Below are positions 1 to 11,335 of a stretch of DNA of 64,000 nt, one piece after another (the stretch's first letter is position 1; every line of letters starts with the position of its first letter). A program made the translations under genes and the position numbers. This DNA is from Mytilus californianus. Taxonomy: Eukaryota; Mollusca; Bivalvia; Mytilida; Mytilidae. The notes below the pieces were generated by a model. That model ran no database searches. It was not told the origin of the DNA and saw nothing but the letters and a program-made list of their open reading frames with translations. The stretch lies in assembly GCF_021869535.1 (NCBI RefSeq), contig NW_026262668.1, positions 11,764,348-11,828,347 on the forward strand, given 5' to 3'.

Positions 1-19
1 GTTGTAGAAAATTCACACG
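1..19 (+). CDS. 3' end of an exon, LRP/LDLR-family receptor
   Basis: The window opens inside what looks like an exon. Nineteen bases read VVENSH plus one leftover base, followed by a textbook donor (ACG|GTAAGT). The exon ends in phase 1, which is the phase needed by the first LDLa exon at 21102 and is the usual phase of LDLR-family module exons. No domain can be recognised in so short a piece. It could be a linker or the end of a signal-peptide or N-terminal exon. Assignment to the receptor rests only on the donor and the phase match. Confidence 0.5.
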
Positions 20-963
20 GTAAGTTTAAATCTGACAAACTTTAGGATTTATTTTTTGATTATTTAATTATTTAGCAAATATTCCAACAATAAATATCTT
101 AAAAATAAAAAATGGTCACGCCTTTTGAACTAGCTGTTTGCAAAATCAGGCAAAAACGGAAGTTACAGCTTAGATATGTTGGTATAGGAGTCGCCAAGCT
201 GATCTATACTGTCTTAAATTTCTTTCTCAAACAGTGAATAGTGGACGTAGCCCCAAGAAGGTGTTGTAAGTAAAGTAACACAGATGACATTGATTATTTG
301 TGTCTCATTGATGTATACCCACAAATCGGGCCTTCTAGTCATACAAAACATAGTCGTATACTCTTATTTCTTTTCACACACTCTTTATCAGGTTGTGAAA
401 TATCCTCATTAATGGGTACTATCCGCATTAATGGGTATTATACCCAAATCGGGTATCAATTTACTGTGATAAACAATCAATTTGTTTTTGTTTCATCATG
501 ATAGCTGCCATGGCGAACATATTCATATAAATAGCAAAATTTTCCCCTTCAAGACCATAGTTAAAATGAGAAAAGAATACAAATATAATGGCCTCCAAAA
601 ATCCTATACTTTTTGAAGACTGTTACGTGATTAGAAAGAAAATTAAGTGTTGTTACTCTCTCAACAAAAATATGGAATTTGGATAGCTATACTGGAGATT
701 TTGGAGTAAGATTTTGGCAATTGTGAATATTATACTTTTCAAGCTTATTGTCTGAATTTCGGAGATCTGGAACCCATATTAGAAGTTTTTTGATAACATA
801 GAAACTATTAATTTCACTGAGACCCGTCCTGCATACCCTGGGGGATAAACAGTATATATACTGAAAACTTGAATGAAAATGGACTTTGGGCCCATAGTAA
901 AATCAGCTGTTTATAGTAAATTTGACCTCTTCTCTTATAAGAACAACCAATCATATCAAAAGA

Positions 964-1940
964 ATGTCAATGAGCGATACGTCGATGTTCATTAAAGAGA
1001 GCTGAAGAATCGTTGACGCTTCCAATAATGTAAATCTCAACACAGGCGCATTGCTAAACATGATTTTGGAAATAGTTACGGGTATCGACTCTACAATGAG
1101 ACGAATGGAAGCAAGTATGGAGAAGCGCCGTGATGATTTGAAACAAAATTTCTTAGCGGTCTCAGCTAGAGTAAGAACATTAGAAAACCAGACGAGCGAT
1201 TTTAACAAAAAGCTGTCAGACTGCGAGACTAGCTGCCAAGGTGTTAGTAATCTTTTTGATCAGGTAAATGGACAAGTAAAAACTAACATACGTAATATAA
1301 ACAATCATGATATAAGAATTAAGAAACTTGAAGAGAACACTATCGGTCAACCGATTGTTCCACCAGTCATAGAATCAAAGGAAATCGAGTCACTATATAT
1401 AAAGGCAGCCATTCTTGACTTGCAATGCAGGTAAATGAAGAACAATCTAATCTTCACGGGCTTGCACAGAGTTCCGGTGAAGATACTGAAGAGCTCTTGC
1501 GTTGTTTTTTATGCAATGAGCTGGGGATCGACTACAGGATCAAATTCGGCAATGTCCATCGATTCAGAACAAAAGGGGACAACAGAAGAGCACCAATAGT
1601 TGCAAGATTCCTATATCATCGCGATCTTGAATTTGTATTAGGAAATGCTACCAGACTTAAAGGTGAACCGTATGGAATACGGGAACAATTTCCTCATGAA
1701 ATTGAACAAAAGCGGAAGGACCTTTATCCTGTGTTAAAACAGGCCAAACAGCAAAATAGGCAAGCCTCTCTTGTGCGTGATAGGCTATATATAGACCATC
1801 AGCTCTACATTCCTGACACGGTATTAGAGGATTCTAGTACAGAGCATACCGGTTCTTCGTCAACAAACCATGACACGACCCCAAAAGGGTCTTATTCTAG
1901 TCCACCGCACGCAAATGCTCCACCGAATTATGGCAGATAG
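964..1940 (+). pseudogene. LINE ORF1 (L1-type ORF1p), broken
   Basis: Translation from the ATG at 964 gives a polar start and then a coiled-coil-like segment (about 1070-1350, heptads with MRRMEASMEKRRDDLKQN). A DLQCR...MKNNLIF stretch follows, as in the L1 ORF1 RRM region, and then a C-terminal domain with RAPIVARFLYHRD, FVLGNATRLKG and QFPHEIEQKRKDLYPVLKQA, which is the L1 ORF1p C-terminal-domain pattern. ORF1p is an RNA-binding chaperone of the retrotransposition RNP. The copy is dead: in-frame TGA at 1003, in-frame TAA at 1432, and a frameshift near 1455-1470 from frame 1 to frame 3. The tail after 1800 is Ser/Thr/Pro-rich. The family call is good; the exact clade is uncertain. Confidence 0.75.
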
Positions 1941-2016
1941 GGGAATGGTGCAAGAGGACAACCTAAAAAGAAATCGAACAGTAATGGAACTGTGAATAAG
2001 GAATATAAATTTAACA

Positions 2017-4015
2017 ACGGTAGTTTAAATATTTGTTTCTTAAATGTTTGTGGACTTAAGAAAAGACTATTGTCTCCCGATTTCATTGACATTTTGCTTG
2101 AGCATGTCTGTATTTTTGTTGAAACGATGTTAACTGGCTTAGATAATTTAAACTAACCAGACGATTATATTTATGTCACAAAAAATAGACAAAAATTAAA
2201 AAAAGCATCAGGTGGAATAGTAGTTATTTATAGAAAGAGTTTAGAAAAAAAGTTGAAATTTTATGATACTGAGAGTCAATTTGATTTATGGTTTCAAATT
2301 TCGAAATCACTTATATCACTTAATTCAGAAGTAATTTTTGGCTGTGTTTATATGTACCACCTGAAAATTCTAAGTATTCTACTATAGAAGCTTTTGAAGA
2401 ATTGAAAAATGAATTGAATATCCTAACAAACACTGAAAAAAGTTATGTTGCCCTAGTTGACGATTTTAACTCAAAAACTGCGTCTTTACATGATTATATT
2501 ATACCTGATGAGTCAGTTGTTAGTATGTTTGATTTAGATTATAGAGTATTTATATGATTTTGAGAATCTGACTCAAAACAAAATCTCCTTGCAAAGAGTG
2601 TCTCAGTGTACATGTAGACCTAATAAGTATGGTCATAGACTGCTAGAGTTGTGCAGAAAAAAAAATAATTTGTATATTGCTAATTCAAGAGTTGGATCAG
2701 CTTAAGACATTGGGGAGAAAACATGTAACGATTCAAGAGTTGTTGATTATTTAATTATTTCATCAGCGCTCTTCCCTCTGATTTTTTATTTTGAAATTGC
2801 TGACTTTATACCGTTATATTCTGATTTTCATTCATTTATACCTTTCAGACCAGGCCACATTTAGTAACTCAGATTCAATTGTTACCGACAATAGCAGTGA
2901 TAAAATTTTCGTCAGGTGGAAAAGTGAACAGAAATCTGAATACGTTGATTGAATTCTCAAAGACCCCGAAGGTATTCTGGCCACTGTTATGAATAAACTG
3001 GACGGATTGTCCATAAATAATGATGCAACTCAAAATGATATAAACAATAAAGTTTTAGATATCAGCAAAAATTTTTTGAACGCGGCGGCAGAAACGTTTG
3101 GGAAAATTAAAAAACATAAAAAAATTTACAAACATGAAGACTCAAAACCTTGGTTGAATAGAAAATGCTCGATGAGTAGAAAAAAATTTCATAAAGCTCG
3201 AAAGAGATATAGTTTTTGAAAAATGTTGAAAACAGACGCAAAATGAGACAAGCTAGTAAAGAACATAAAATAACATTTAATAATGCTTTTGCAAACTATC
3301 AACAGAGGGCTGCCGAAGAGTTGCGTAATATTTCTAAACAGGATACAAAAGCTCTATAGAAAATCCTTAATAATCTAAATAGTAGTAAAAAAAAAAGATA
3401 ACAATGACGATATATTTCTAAAAGCGTTATATGATCATTTTAAAATCCTAAATGAAAATGTCGAGCTCGCAAATGACTTCGAACAAGATTTTGACTTTGA
3501 TACTAAATCCGACGATGTTGAGTTATTTTTAAATAGTCCAGTAACCGAAGAAGAAATTAAAAATTTAGGTGGTTTCGAATTTAAAAAACGACAAAGCTTC
3601 GGGTAGTGATGAAATTTTAAATGAATATATATAGAATACAATTAACGATTAAATGCAAATTTACGTTAAGCTATTCAATTTAATTTTAGATACTGGAATT
3701 GTTCCAGACAGTTGGTCTAATGGAATCATGATTACTATATTTAAAAATAAAGGATCAAGATCCGATCCCGAAATGTACAGAGGAATCACATTAAATTCAT
3801 GCTTAGTAAAACTTATTCTGCTATGTTGAATCACAGGTTAAATAATTATGCAGATCACGTAGACCTGATTTCAAAGTCACAAGCAGGTTTTCTTAGAGGA
3901 TTCCCTGCTATTGATAATATATTTGTATTGTATTCTTTAATTACCATTTATTTTTCATTTGGTAAGAAGCTACTTTGCACTTTTATAGACTTTAAAAGCG
4001 CTTTTGACACTGTAT
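2017..4015 (+). pseudogene. LINE ORF2, 5' part: EEP endonuclease and start of RT, broken
   Basis: Fragments in several frames follow ORF2 order. An endonuclease start (NICFLNVCGLKKR, then VET) lies at 2020-2140, more endonuclease (DDYIYVTKNRQK, SGGIVVIYRK) at 2160-2280, and its end (RVVDYLIISSA, then YSDFH) near 2735-2840. A linker with KPWLNRKCSMSRKKFHKARK (3146-3205) is typical of LINE ORF2. Reverse transcriptase starts with VKLFNLILDTGIVPDSW and NKGSRSDPEMYRGITL, then QAGFLRGFPAIDNIF and IDFKSAFDTV, which carries the motif A aspartate. There are many stops and frameshifts. The reading stops at 4015, exactly where the hAT-like element begins, and resumes at 5535. Confidence 0.8.
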
Positions 4016-5529
4016 CAGTGGCGTAGCTTGACCATTGTTAAGTGTACGCCCGAACCTCCGCGAACCAACGGTTCTAGGGCAGGGAACCTCTTGGTAGTGG
4101 GTTCGAGGGACGTTATCGAGAAAAAGATACAATCATGCTTTAGAGTCTATATTTTAGTTTTATGTTCAATTCATTTATTGTGTTTATGTGGAATATAATG
4201 ATCATTGATCTTCGGGAAAATGTCCAAAAACCAGTTACTGTAAAATATATCAATGTTGACTATTTTTTTCCTATTCATATGCGCAAATTCCGTTAATGAA
4301 TACATAAGAAATAGTTAATTATCATAGATTGTCAGGTATAATATGAAAATTCAAAAGGGATTCGTGGAACCCTGTATCTGGCTTGGGACTGCTGCTGTCC
4401 GTTTTAAAGTGTAATGTTGACTGTAAAAAGAATACTTTTATCATGCAGTCAAATACAGGATTTTAGAAAAAAATCAAACATTTTTTATTTAGATGCTTTT
4501 TCTTGATCTTGATCATGCCAATTAGATTATTTACAAGTTTCATACTAACAATCTATGAAGGTGTACACATTTCATTATGTAAAAAAACAAAACCCAGACC
4601 GTTTGTTAATTGCAAAAAGTCAATAAAATACTTTCAAAATAAAAACAAAAAACAAAAAAAAAAACAAATACATGTACTTTCCAAATTTTGCTTCTGACAT
4701 TATCTCCTTATCAGTAAAATGCTTCTGAAAAAGTTTCATTCAATTCGATGAAGGTTTTGACAAAGTAGTTGATGGGTAACAAACTTTAACATTAGACTGT
4801 TACTATACTTTTTAACAATAAAGCAACAAAATACGGTAAAAAGTAGAAATATATTTCCATTATGCTCTGGATACTGACTTTTAGTATAAAAAAGCTTGTG
4901 TCCTATTTCCGTAAAATTCCATGAAGGTTTGAAAAGTTATTGATGTCTGAAAAACATTAACCTACTTTAAGACTGTGTCCAAATATCAACTGTAAAAAAA
5001 ATCCGTTCATTTATCAGTTAAATAAAAATATATTTTAAAAATGTGGCTACTGTCTTTAAATTGATCATAAAAAGCTACTGTCCAAATTTCGTAAAATTCC
5101 TGGAAGTTTTGACAATGTTTTTAATGTTTTAAAACAAACTTTAACCACAGACTGAACCTAAATGTTGATGATGCGGATGGAATCTAGAATCGCTTAGACT
5201 CGTTTCGCAACATGAATGACGCATGCTCGACAAAAATGGAAACCGCATATTGTACCTCAACATATAATAAATTGCTTTTAACAATAGGATACGAAGTGGA
5301 ATTCACAGTAGATTCAGACTATAACTGACAATAAACAAATACATAACATACCATTTGATTAAAAGTAAATTTTGTCACTTTTATCTCCAATTACAAGCCA
5401 TTAAAGAAAGAAGTACAAGGTGTACGTGCTTTTCACCAGTTCTTTAAATTTATTTAGATTAAATTATTTTTATCTTCTAAATTCATGTGTACGCCCGGGC
5501 GTTTTGACGTAAACGAAGCTACGCGCCTG
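4016..5529. mobile_element. hAT-like non-autonomous DNA transposon nested in the LINE RT
   Basis: The left end CAGTGGCGTAGCTT and the right end (reverse complement CAGGCGCGTAGCTT) form a 14 bp terminal inverted repeat with two mismatches. The CAG...CTG ends with GGCGTAGC are typical of hAT elements. TGTAT flanks both sides (4011-4015 and 5530-5534), and removing the element rejoins the RT reading at FDTV-YGDRD. The 5 bp duplication is shorter than the usual 8 bp of hAT. The interior has no transposase and holds three diverged direct repeats of about 150 bp (roughly 4700-5170) around phrases like CCGTAAAATTCCATGAAGG. It inserted after the LINE. Confidence 0.8.
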
Positions 5530-5534
5530 TGTAT

Positions 5535-6552
5535 GGAGATCGGGATTGTGGCAACATATGCAAAAATCAAACATTAAAGGTAAAACATTAAAGTGATCTA
5601 TAATATGTATCAAAATATAAAAACATGTGTCAAGAAAGGAAACGATTATCCCGAATTTTTCATATCTCACACAGGAGTCTAACAATGTGAAAATGTATCA
5701 CCTTTTTTATTTTCTTTGTTCCTAAATGATTTAGAAAATTATTTTGTTGAAAATAATATAGAAAGTCTAGGTAATATTTCAAATCTGTGCTTGGAATCTT
5801 TACAAATGTATGTTAAATTGTTTATTATACTGTACGCAGATGATACTGCGCTATTGTCTGAAAGTGCAGAAGGATTACAAAAAACCTTGTATGTTTTGAA
5901 GAATACTGTAAAAAATGGAAACTATAGATTAACACAAACAAAACTAAAGCAGTGATTTTTAGTAAGAAGAAAGTAAAAAGAAATCAGAATTTTATGATAT
6001 ATGGAAAAAGCATTGAAATAGTTGATTCTTACTGCTACCTTGGTGTACTTTTCAATTACAACGGTAGCTTTTGTACTGCACGAAAAAAACTTCTTGATCA
6101 GGCACAGAAGTCTTTGTATGCTCTGTACCAAAAACATAAAAATATATGTATTCCCGTCGATTTGCAACTAAAACGTTTTGACTCATTAGTTAGTCCTGTA
6201 TTATTATATGCTTCAGAGGTATGGGGATTTGAAAGTAAAGATAGCATTGAGAAAATACACCTTCAATTTTGAATACACATTTTGAAATTAAGAAGCAGTA
6301 CACCAAATCATATGGTGTATGGGGAACTCGGAAGATTCCCTTTGGAAACTATTGTTAAACGAAAAAATGGTGTTGTTTTGGAATAGTTTACTATTAGAGA
6401 ACAACAAGTTAATCTTCTGTTATGTATAAATTAATGCTAAAATTACAATTTCAATATCCCACAAAATTTAAATGGATTACGTACGTTAAATTCATATTTG
6501 ACGAAAATGGAATTAGTTTTATTTGCCAAGATCAACTTCCATCGGATAAACT
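5535..6552 (+). pseudogene. LINE ORF2, 3' part: RT catalytic core and thumb, broken
   Basis: RT resumes after the nested element with SPFLFSLFLNDLENYF (5698-5745) and the catalytic YADDTALLSESAEGLQKTL box at about 5834-5890. SYCYLGVLFNYNG follows at about 6030, then LVSPVLLYASEVWGFES (6187-6240), MVYGELGRFPLET (about 6311-6350) and WITYVKFIFDENGISFICQ near 6473-6530. This order matches invertebrate LINE ORF2 proteins. At least three frame changes are seen. Homology ends abruptly near 6552; the next part of the ORF is found on the opposite strand at 7530 and below. Confidence 0.75.
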
Positions 6553-6924
6553 GGGTTTAAAGAACATAATGCTGCTTTTTGTTATAGAACAATATTAGAA
6601 ATATGATGCTAGACATTTGAATTTAGTTGTTATTTTGTTAAATACGCATTTTATCAGAAACACCAACGGCCAAAATTTTAGGAAAGCCAATAATGTATGA
6701 ATACATTAAAAACTTTAATACCATAAAATAAACAAACATTAATAAAGTTAAAATTTTCCGATGTTGATTCATTTTTTGAGTTCATTGATCAAAACACAAA
6801 AAAAAACCGGTGCATTACATATGCGCGGATTTGCATTACATTTACTTGAAAAGAATGTTACATTTGCGCGGATTTAGAAAAAAAAACATTTTGAGCCATT
6901 GCCCAATCTTAATCTTGATCTTTG

Positions 6925-7535
6925 TACTCTTTGCTATATATATATATATATATATATCTTTATTTCTCAATAAACCATTTACATTGGAATGGTACAGAGA
7001 ACACATAATATTAATAACAAATCAACATGTATGAGAGAGATGTCAGCCCGGATCACACAACCCTTTATTAACAATTTTGATAAATTTGCAGAGTTTCGAA
7101 AGTATCGATTTTCTTTTGCAGGACATAAGATTACTAAATTTAAGTGTATTTGGACGTTTTGAAAATTTTTCTTGAATAAATAAATTTCCTGCATGACATA
7201 ATGTAATGAAATTCGTCACCAATTTCATTCGAGTCGCATAATGTGCAGATTCGTTTTTCACGTTGGATATTTTGCCATCTTCCTTGTTCAATAGGTAGCT
7301 TTTGATTTGTTGTCCTGAACTTGCAGAGTTCTACTATTTCGTTGGTTTCTAAAATATCAAAATAACTTTCGAATTCGAGTTTTTGTTTAAATAGCCGGTA
7401 ACAAAGTGATTTTGACGAGTTTTCCATTTCACTATGCCAATTTTGTTCATATTGATCTTTCATACTTTGAACAACTGTGTTTACCAACCATCCCTTGTTA
7501 ATAAAAGTGCTCAAACCAAACAAATGAATGGATCT
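6925..7535 (-). pseudogene. LINE ORF2 C-terminus and 3' tail, inverted
   Basis: The minus strand from 7530 down encodes FGLSTFINKGWLVNTVV, NSSKSLCYRLFKQKLEFES, ELCKFRTTNQKLPIEQGRW, ICTLCDSNEIGDEFHYIMSC and, after a frame change, FSNLMSCKRKSILSKLCKF. This is the conserved C-terminal zinc-knuckle-like tail (CxxC...H...C) of the same type of LINE ORF2 as on the plus strand. It begins at nearly the ORF position where the plus-strand copy stops. A short 3' UTR and an (AT)n run at about 6937-6957 follow, as a possible 3' tail. It may be an inverted end of the same insertion or a second 5'-truncated copy. Confidence 0.7.
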
Positions 7536-7559
7536 TGCGCCATCAGGCTTGGCCTAAAT

Positions 7560-7885
7560 GAAACCGACACAAACATGTTTAACCCTGCCAAATTCTTTAG
7601 ATGTGCCTGTCCCAAGTCAGGAGCCAGTAGTTCAGTGGTTGTCGTTAGTTCATGTCTATCATATTTGGTTTTCGTAAATTGTTTTGTTATAAATTAGGCC
7701 GTTAGTTTTCTCAATTGAATTGTTCATACTTTTCATCTCGAGGCCTTTTATAGCCGACTATACGGTATGGGATTTTCTCATTGTTAAACGACGTACGGTT
7801 GCCTATAATTGCTTACATCCACTTCATTTTAACTTTGATGGATAGTTGTCTCATTGGCAATCATATCACATCTCCTTATTTTTAT
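7560..7885 (+). repeat. mussel-type interspersed repeat, copy 1
   Basis: The repeat is nearly full length and reads CATGTTTAACCCTGCCAAAT, CCTGTCCCAAGTCAGGAGCC, TTGTTATAAATTAGGCCGTT, ACTATACGGTATGGG, GTACGGTTGCCTATAATTGC and TTGTCTCATTGGCAATCATA in that order. The same order recurs at 8040, 10964 and 12893, and in part at 39362, 38482 (minus) and 52672 (minus). No coding capacity is seen. It is probably a non-autonomous SINE- or MITE-type element; its class is unknown to me. Confidence 0.85.
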
Positions 7886-8039
7886 ATACAACAGCACTGT
7901 AGTTTCATGAAATTTAAGTAAAAAAGCATTGTGCATGGCTATCTCAAAATCGATATGCACAATGGTAGGTTTTAATTCACAATTTTGGTCAGTGCATACT
8001 GCTAAAATATGCTCTATAGTAACATAACATTTTTTATAT

Positions 8040-8222
8040 GTCTGTCCCAAGTCAGGAGCCTGTAGTTCAGTGGTTGTTGTTGGTTCATGTCTTTCATAAT
8101 TTGTTTTTCGTAAATTGATTTGTTATAAATTAGGCCGTTATAGTTTTTTTTCAATTGAATTGATTCATATTTTTCATGTCGGGGCCTTTTATAGCCGACT
8201 ATACGGTATGGGTTCTTCTCAT
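8040..8222 (+). repeat. mussel-type interspersed repeat, copy 2 (3'-truncated)
   Basis: The copy starts at CTGTCCCAAGTCAGGAGCC and ends just after CGGTATGGGTTCTTCTCATT, losing the last 100 or so bases present at 7560-7885. It begins only 155 bp after copy 1. Confidence 0.85.
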
Positions 8223-8269
8223 TGTTGATATATATTTGATTACATGTTATTAACTAGGAACATGTTTTC

Positions 8270-8692
8270 TGATCTTGAAGTTTCAATGGTCATATGAGCA
8301 ACTACAGCATGGAAATCCTCTATCGATTTGGGGAGCGTAGGGTGCCCGAGTTTTCTGTATTTCTCTGTAAATAGCCATCGGCGTGTTGAAGTTCGCTACA
8401 AATCCGTTTTAGTGGTCTTGCTACAATGTCGTCAGTTGCTAGCCTTTTATACCACTTGTAGGATTTGTTGTCCCTCGATTTCTTTTGCAAATAGCTTCAT
8501 GGTTATGTTAAGTTGTCCCAGATATAACGGTGGTAGAATGTTCAGTTCTAAGTTTCGCCTTACACGACTTTGCTGTACACCTCCAAGAAATGTCTCTTGA
8601 AAACGTATTGTCAATTCTGTAAGTAAATCCATCATACAGCAAGACTTTTTCCCTTTGTTAGCGATTACATCATAAGCGTACTTATAGTCCAA
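8270..8692 (-). pseudogene. unrecognised coding-like remnant
   Basis: The minus strand stays in one frame over about 140 codons with only a few stops. It reads DYKYAYDVIANKGKKSCC, LTIRFQETFLGGVQQSRVRR, LNILPPLYLGQLN, then after stops RRWLFTEKYRKLGHPTLP and SIEDFHAVVAHMTIE. The composition and length look like a decayed protein rather than chance. I do not recognise the family. It sits inside the inverted-repeat element 6809-8868, so a dead transposase or accessory ORF of that element is the simplest idea. Confidence 0.3.
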
Positions 8693-9639
8693 ATGACAGC
8701 AACAAATTGAATGGATATCCGCTCAGTAAAATATATAATACGACTTATCTATAGGTAAAAGTCGCGCAAATGTAATCCTTTCGTTTCTCTCTCTCGCGCA
8801 AATGTTATGTCCGTTTAATCCCCAAATCCGCGCAAATATAATACGCCCTAAAAACAGACCGGTATACAAGCTGGGGATTTATTTAAATTAACGTAATAAA
8901 TATTGAACAACGATTTTTTTAATTATTGTTTTTTTAATTTGATTTGATTTTTAGGGATGGAAAGTGGAATGTACAAGCTACTTTAAAGGGGCATTAGCTG
9001 TCAAATTCATGTTCACCGATTTGACTCAAATTCTCATATTTGATTTATAACATACTAAAACGTATATACAAATTATAAAATGTCTAAAATAAACAATTTA
9101 CGATCCATGGAGTCGATAATATGCTTCAGCATTTCGTGTATTTTAGTGTAGACGCCTTCCAGTAGATATTTCCAATAAAATGACATACGTACCTATAACT
9201 CGACGTACGCACGTAACGGGACCGGTTATTGCTAACAAATTAATTTTGTTAAATGCGTCACTCAAGTTTTAACTAAGTATTCCTAAACTATTAAAACCCA
9301 TTCATGATAAATGTAATCAATATCAATTATTTTTAAGATGATGAAAAACGAAAGAAATCATGATTTCTATACATCACGTGATAATTAAGATTCCCGCCAA
9401 AACTTCACTGTCATAAGACCACGTATGTACACGTATCTTTACCTATCATAGTAACGATTGATTTGAGTTGTCTTTCATGGTTTTGACCATGACTTTGTTT
9501 TTCGAAAAACTTTGCAAATGAACCTTTTATTATTTAATATTTGTCGTTATCGGATTGGTGTCCCATTTTCCTTTCGTCTTTTAATGGTTTATAATATTAA
9601 ATAAGGGCCCTATAGTGTTCAGTCTGTCCGTCCGTAACA

Positions 9640-9970
9640 AATTGTGTCCGCTCTATATCTAGAGAACCGTTATGGTTTCAAAGTTTATACTTGACATGTA
9701 TATAAACCAGAGGGTGTGTCATAATGTATGCACAACTTCCTAGGTCAAAGGTCAAGGTCAAAATCTTTGGTTTTAGTTGACAACCCCATGTCCTATGGTA
9801 AAGATCGTGTCCGCTCTATATCTTGAGAACCGTTATGATTTCAAAGTTTGTACTTGACATGTATATAAACCAACACCAGAGGGTGTGTCATAATTTATGT
9901 ACAACTTCCTAGATCAAAGGTCAAGGTCATAAACTTCGGTTTCAGTTGACCCCATTTCCAATGATAAAGA
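9640..9970 (+). repeat. two tandem modules of about 165 bp with nuclear-receptor-like sites
   Basis: Two copies read GTGTCCGCTCTATATCT, GAGAACCGTTATG, TACTTGACATGTATATAAACC, CAGAGGGTGTGTCATAAT, ACAACTTCCTAG and then TCAAAGGTCAAGGTCA. The first spans 9641-9805 and the second 9806-9970, about 90% alike. The first carries AGGTCAAAGGTCAAGGTCA, three AGGTCA half-sites in a row; in the second the first half-site is AGATCA. No ORF. Confidence 0.8.
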
Positions 9971-10963
9971 TACAAATTTTTTACCACACATTATTCACAG
10001 CGGGGCCCACAGAGATGGCTCCCATCTCAATGATATCTAATTTCCGTGGGTATTTATTATTAGACAGAGATTTTTCTAGCAATTTCAGAAATATCGAATC
10101 TAAATTGTTAGTCAGAATTTGTCTCTGTTAAAGTTGGTAACTCGGATTGCATCATACTTTATTAAGCATCATTTCAAACGTTCTCTTCTTCTGCAGTTAA
10201 TCCCCCAGGGAAAACGTACGACAAAGGGATGTGTATATTTAAAAAAAAATTAATACAGGTCTTGTACTTCTTCAAATTTTAATAGTTGACATACACTTTT
10301 CTTTCAAATGAAAGTCAACTAACATTAATAAAAGATTTTTGTAATTACATGTACTAATGATTTATGTAAATAAATGTGTACACCAATCGTTTTTTAGATT
10401 GTAATTTGGAAGGTGTACTTGATTAGCAATTGATGACTAATCTGCATATAAACATTGACCGCTGTGGATAGTAAACTATCAATTTATAGTACACAGTAAT
10501 TGGCTAAAACATGTCCTGTCCCCAAGTATCTCTGATTAAAAGTGGATATGAATGCCAGTTTACATACTTATTACATTTTTAAGACAACTATAATGCCGCT
10601 TCAGTCTTTACAATGATTTTCTGTTTAAAATGTAATTTTAATTAGTAAGGCTTGATATTGTCATAGGTTTTTTTTGGATTATGACAACTCTTACTAATCC
10701 AATTAGAAGTGGATTCTAAAACTATCACATATTGATTGAGTAAAGCAAAAATTTTGAGTTTCAATTTTTGTCTGGCCTTAGAGGTATATATTTATATATA
10801 ACAGTTAAACTCTGCGACATATCCATGCATAGGATCACCAGTGAACGTGATACAGTCATCATACACTACTGAAAACACATTTTATATTCATAATTACTTT
10901 AAATATGTATATATTTGTGTGAACCAAGCTCTCTGAAGGAAGGTTTTTCCATGTTGTTATTAT

Positions 10964-11335
10964 GTCGTGCTGTTGCACCACTGTCCCAGGCTTAGGGGAG
11001 GGGGGGGGGGGGGGGGGGGGGTTGAGCACTCACAAAAGTGTTTAACCCGGCCACATTCTTTATGCGCGGCTGCCTGTCCCATGTCAGGAGCCTATGGTTC
11101 ACTTGTCGTCATTGGTTCATATCTGTTATATTTGTTTTTTCGTAAATTGTTTTGTTTTAAATCAGACCGGTAGTTTTCTCAATTGAGTTGTTTCATATTT
11201 TTCAAGTTGGCCCCTTTTACAGTCACCTATACGGTATGGATTTTTCTCATTGATGAAGGCCGTACGGTTGCCTATCATTGCTTACATCCACTTCATTTCT
11301 TATTGGTAATTATACCACATCTCCTTATTTTTTTT
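10964..11335 (+). repeat. mussel-type interspersed repeat, copy 3, with poly-G tract
   Basis: This copy retains the 5' part GCTGTTGCACCACTGTCCCAG that copy 1 lacks. A run of about 26 G (10996-11021) replaces the normally mixed G-rich linker. GTGTTTAACCCGGCCACATT and the canonical body follow, up to TATACCACATCTCCTTATTT. Confidence 0.85.

Larger units (their letters stand above)
6809..8868. mobile_element. terminal-inverted-repeat element with TTACATTTGCGCGGATTT arms
   Basis: The left arm (6809-6880) starts ACCGGT and carries two GCGCGGATTT motifs, one preceded by TTACATTT. The right arm (8755-8868), read on the minus strand, also starts ACCGGT and carries TTTGCGCGGATTT, AACATTTGCGCG and TTACATTTGCGCG. 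Inverted ends with repeated subterminal motifs suggest a DNA transposon about 2 kb long. Inside are a minus-strand LINE piece, one and a half copies of the mussel repeat, and a minus-strand coding-like remnant (8270-8692) that could be a decayed transposase. The exact ends and target duplication are not resolved. Confidence 0.45.

Noticed and set aside
4004-4198. ORF of 64 codons at the start of the nested hAT-like element.
   Set aside because: It straddles the LINE/element junction and has no transposase features.
9946-10131. Small ORF after the tandem modules, and many others of 60-90 codons through the introns.
   Set aside because: Length is as expected by chance, with no family motif, splice context or repeat in related elements.
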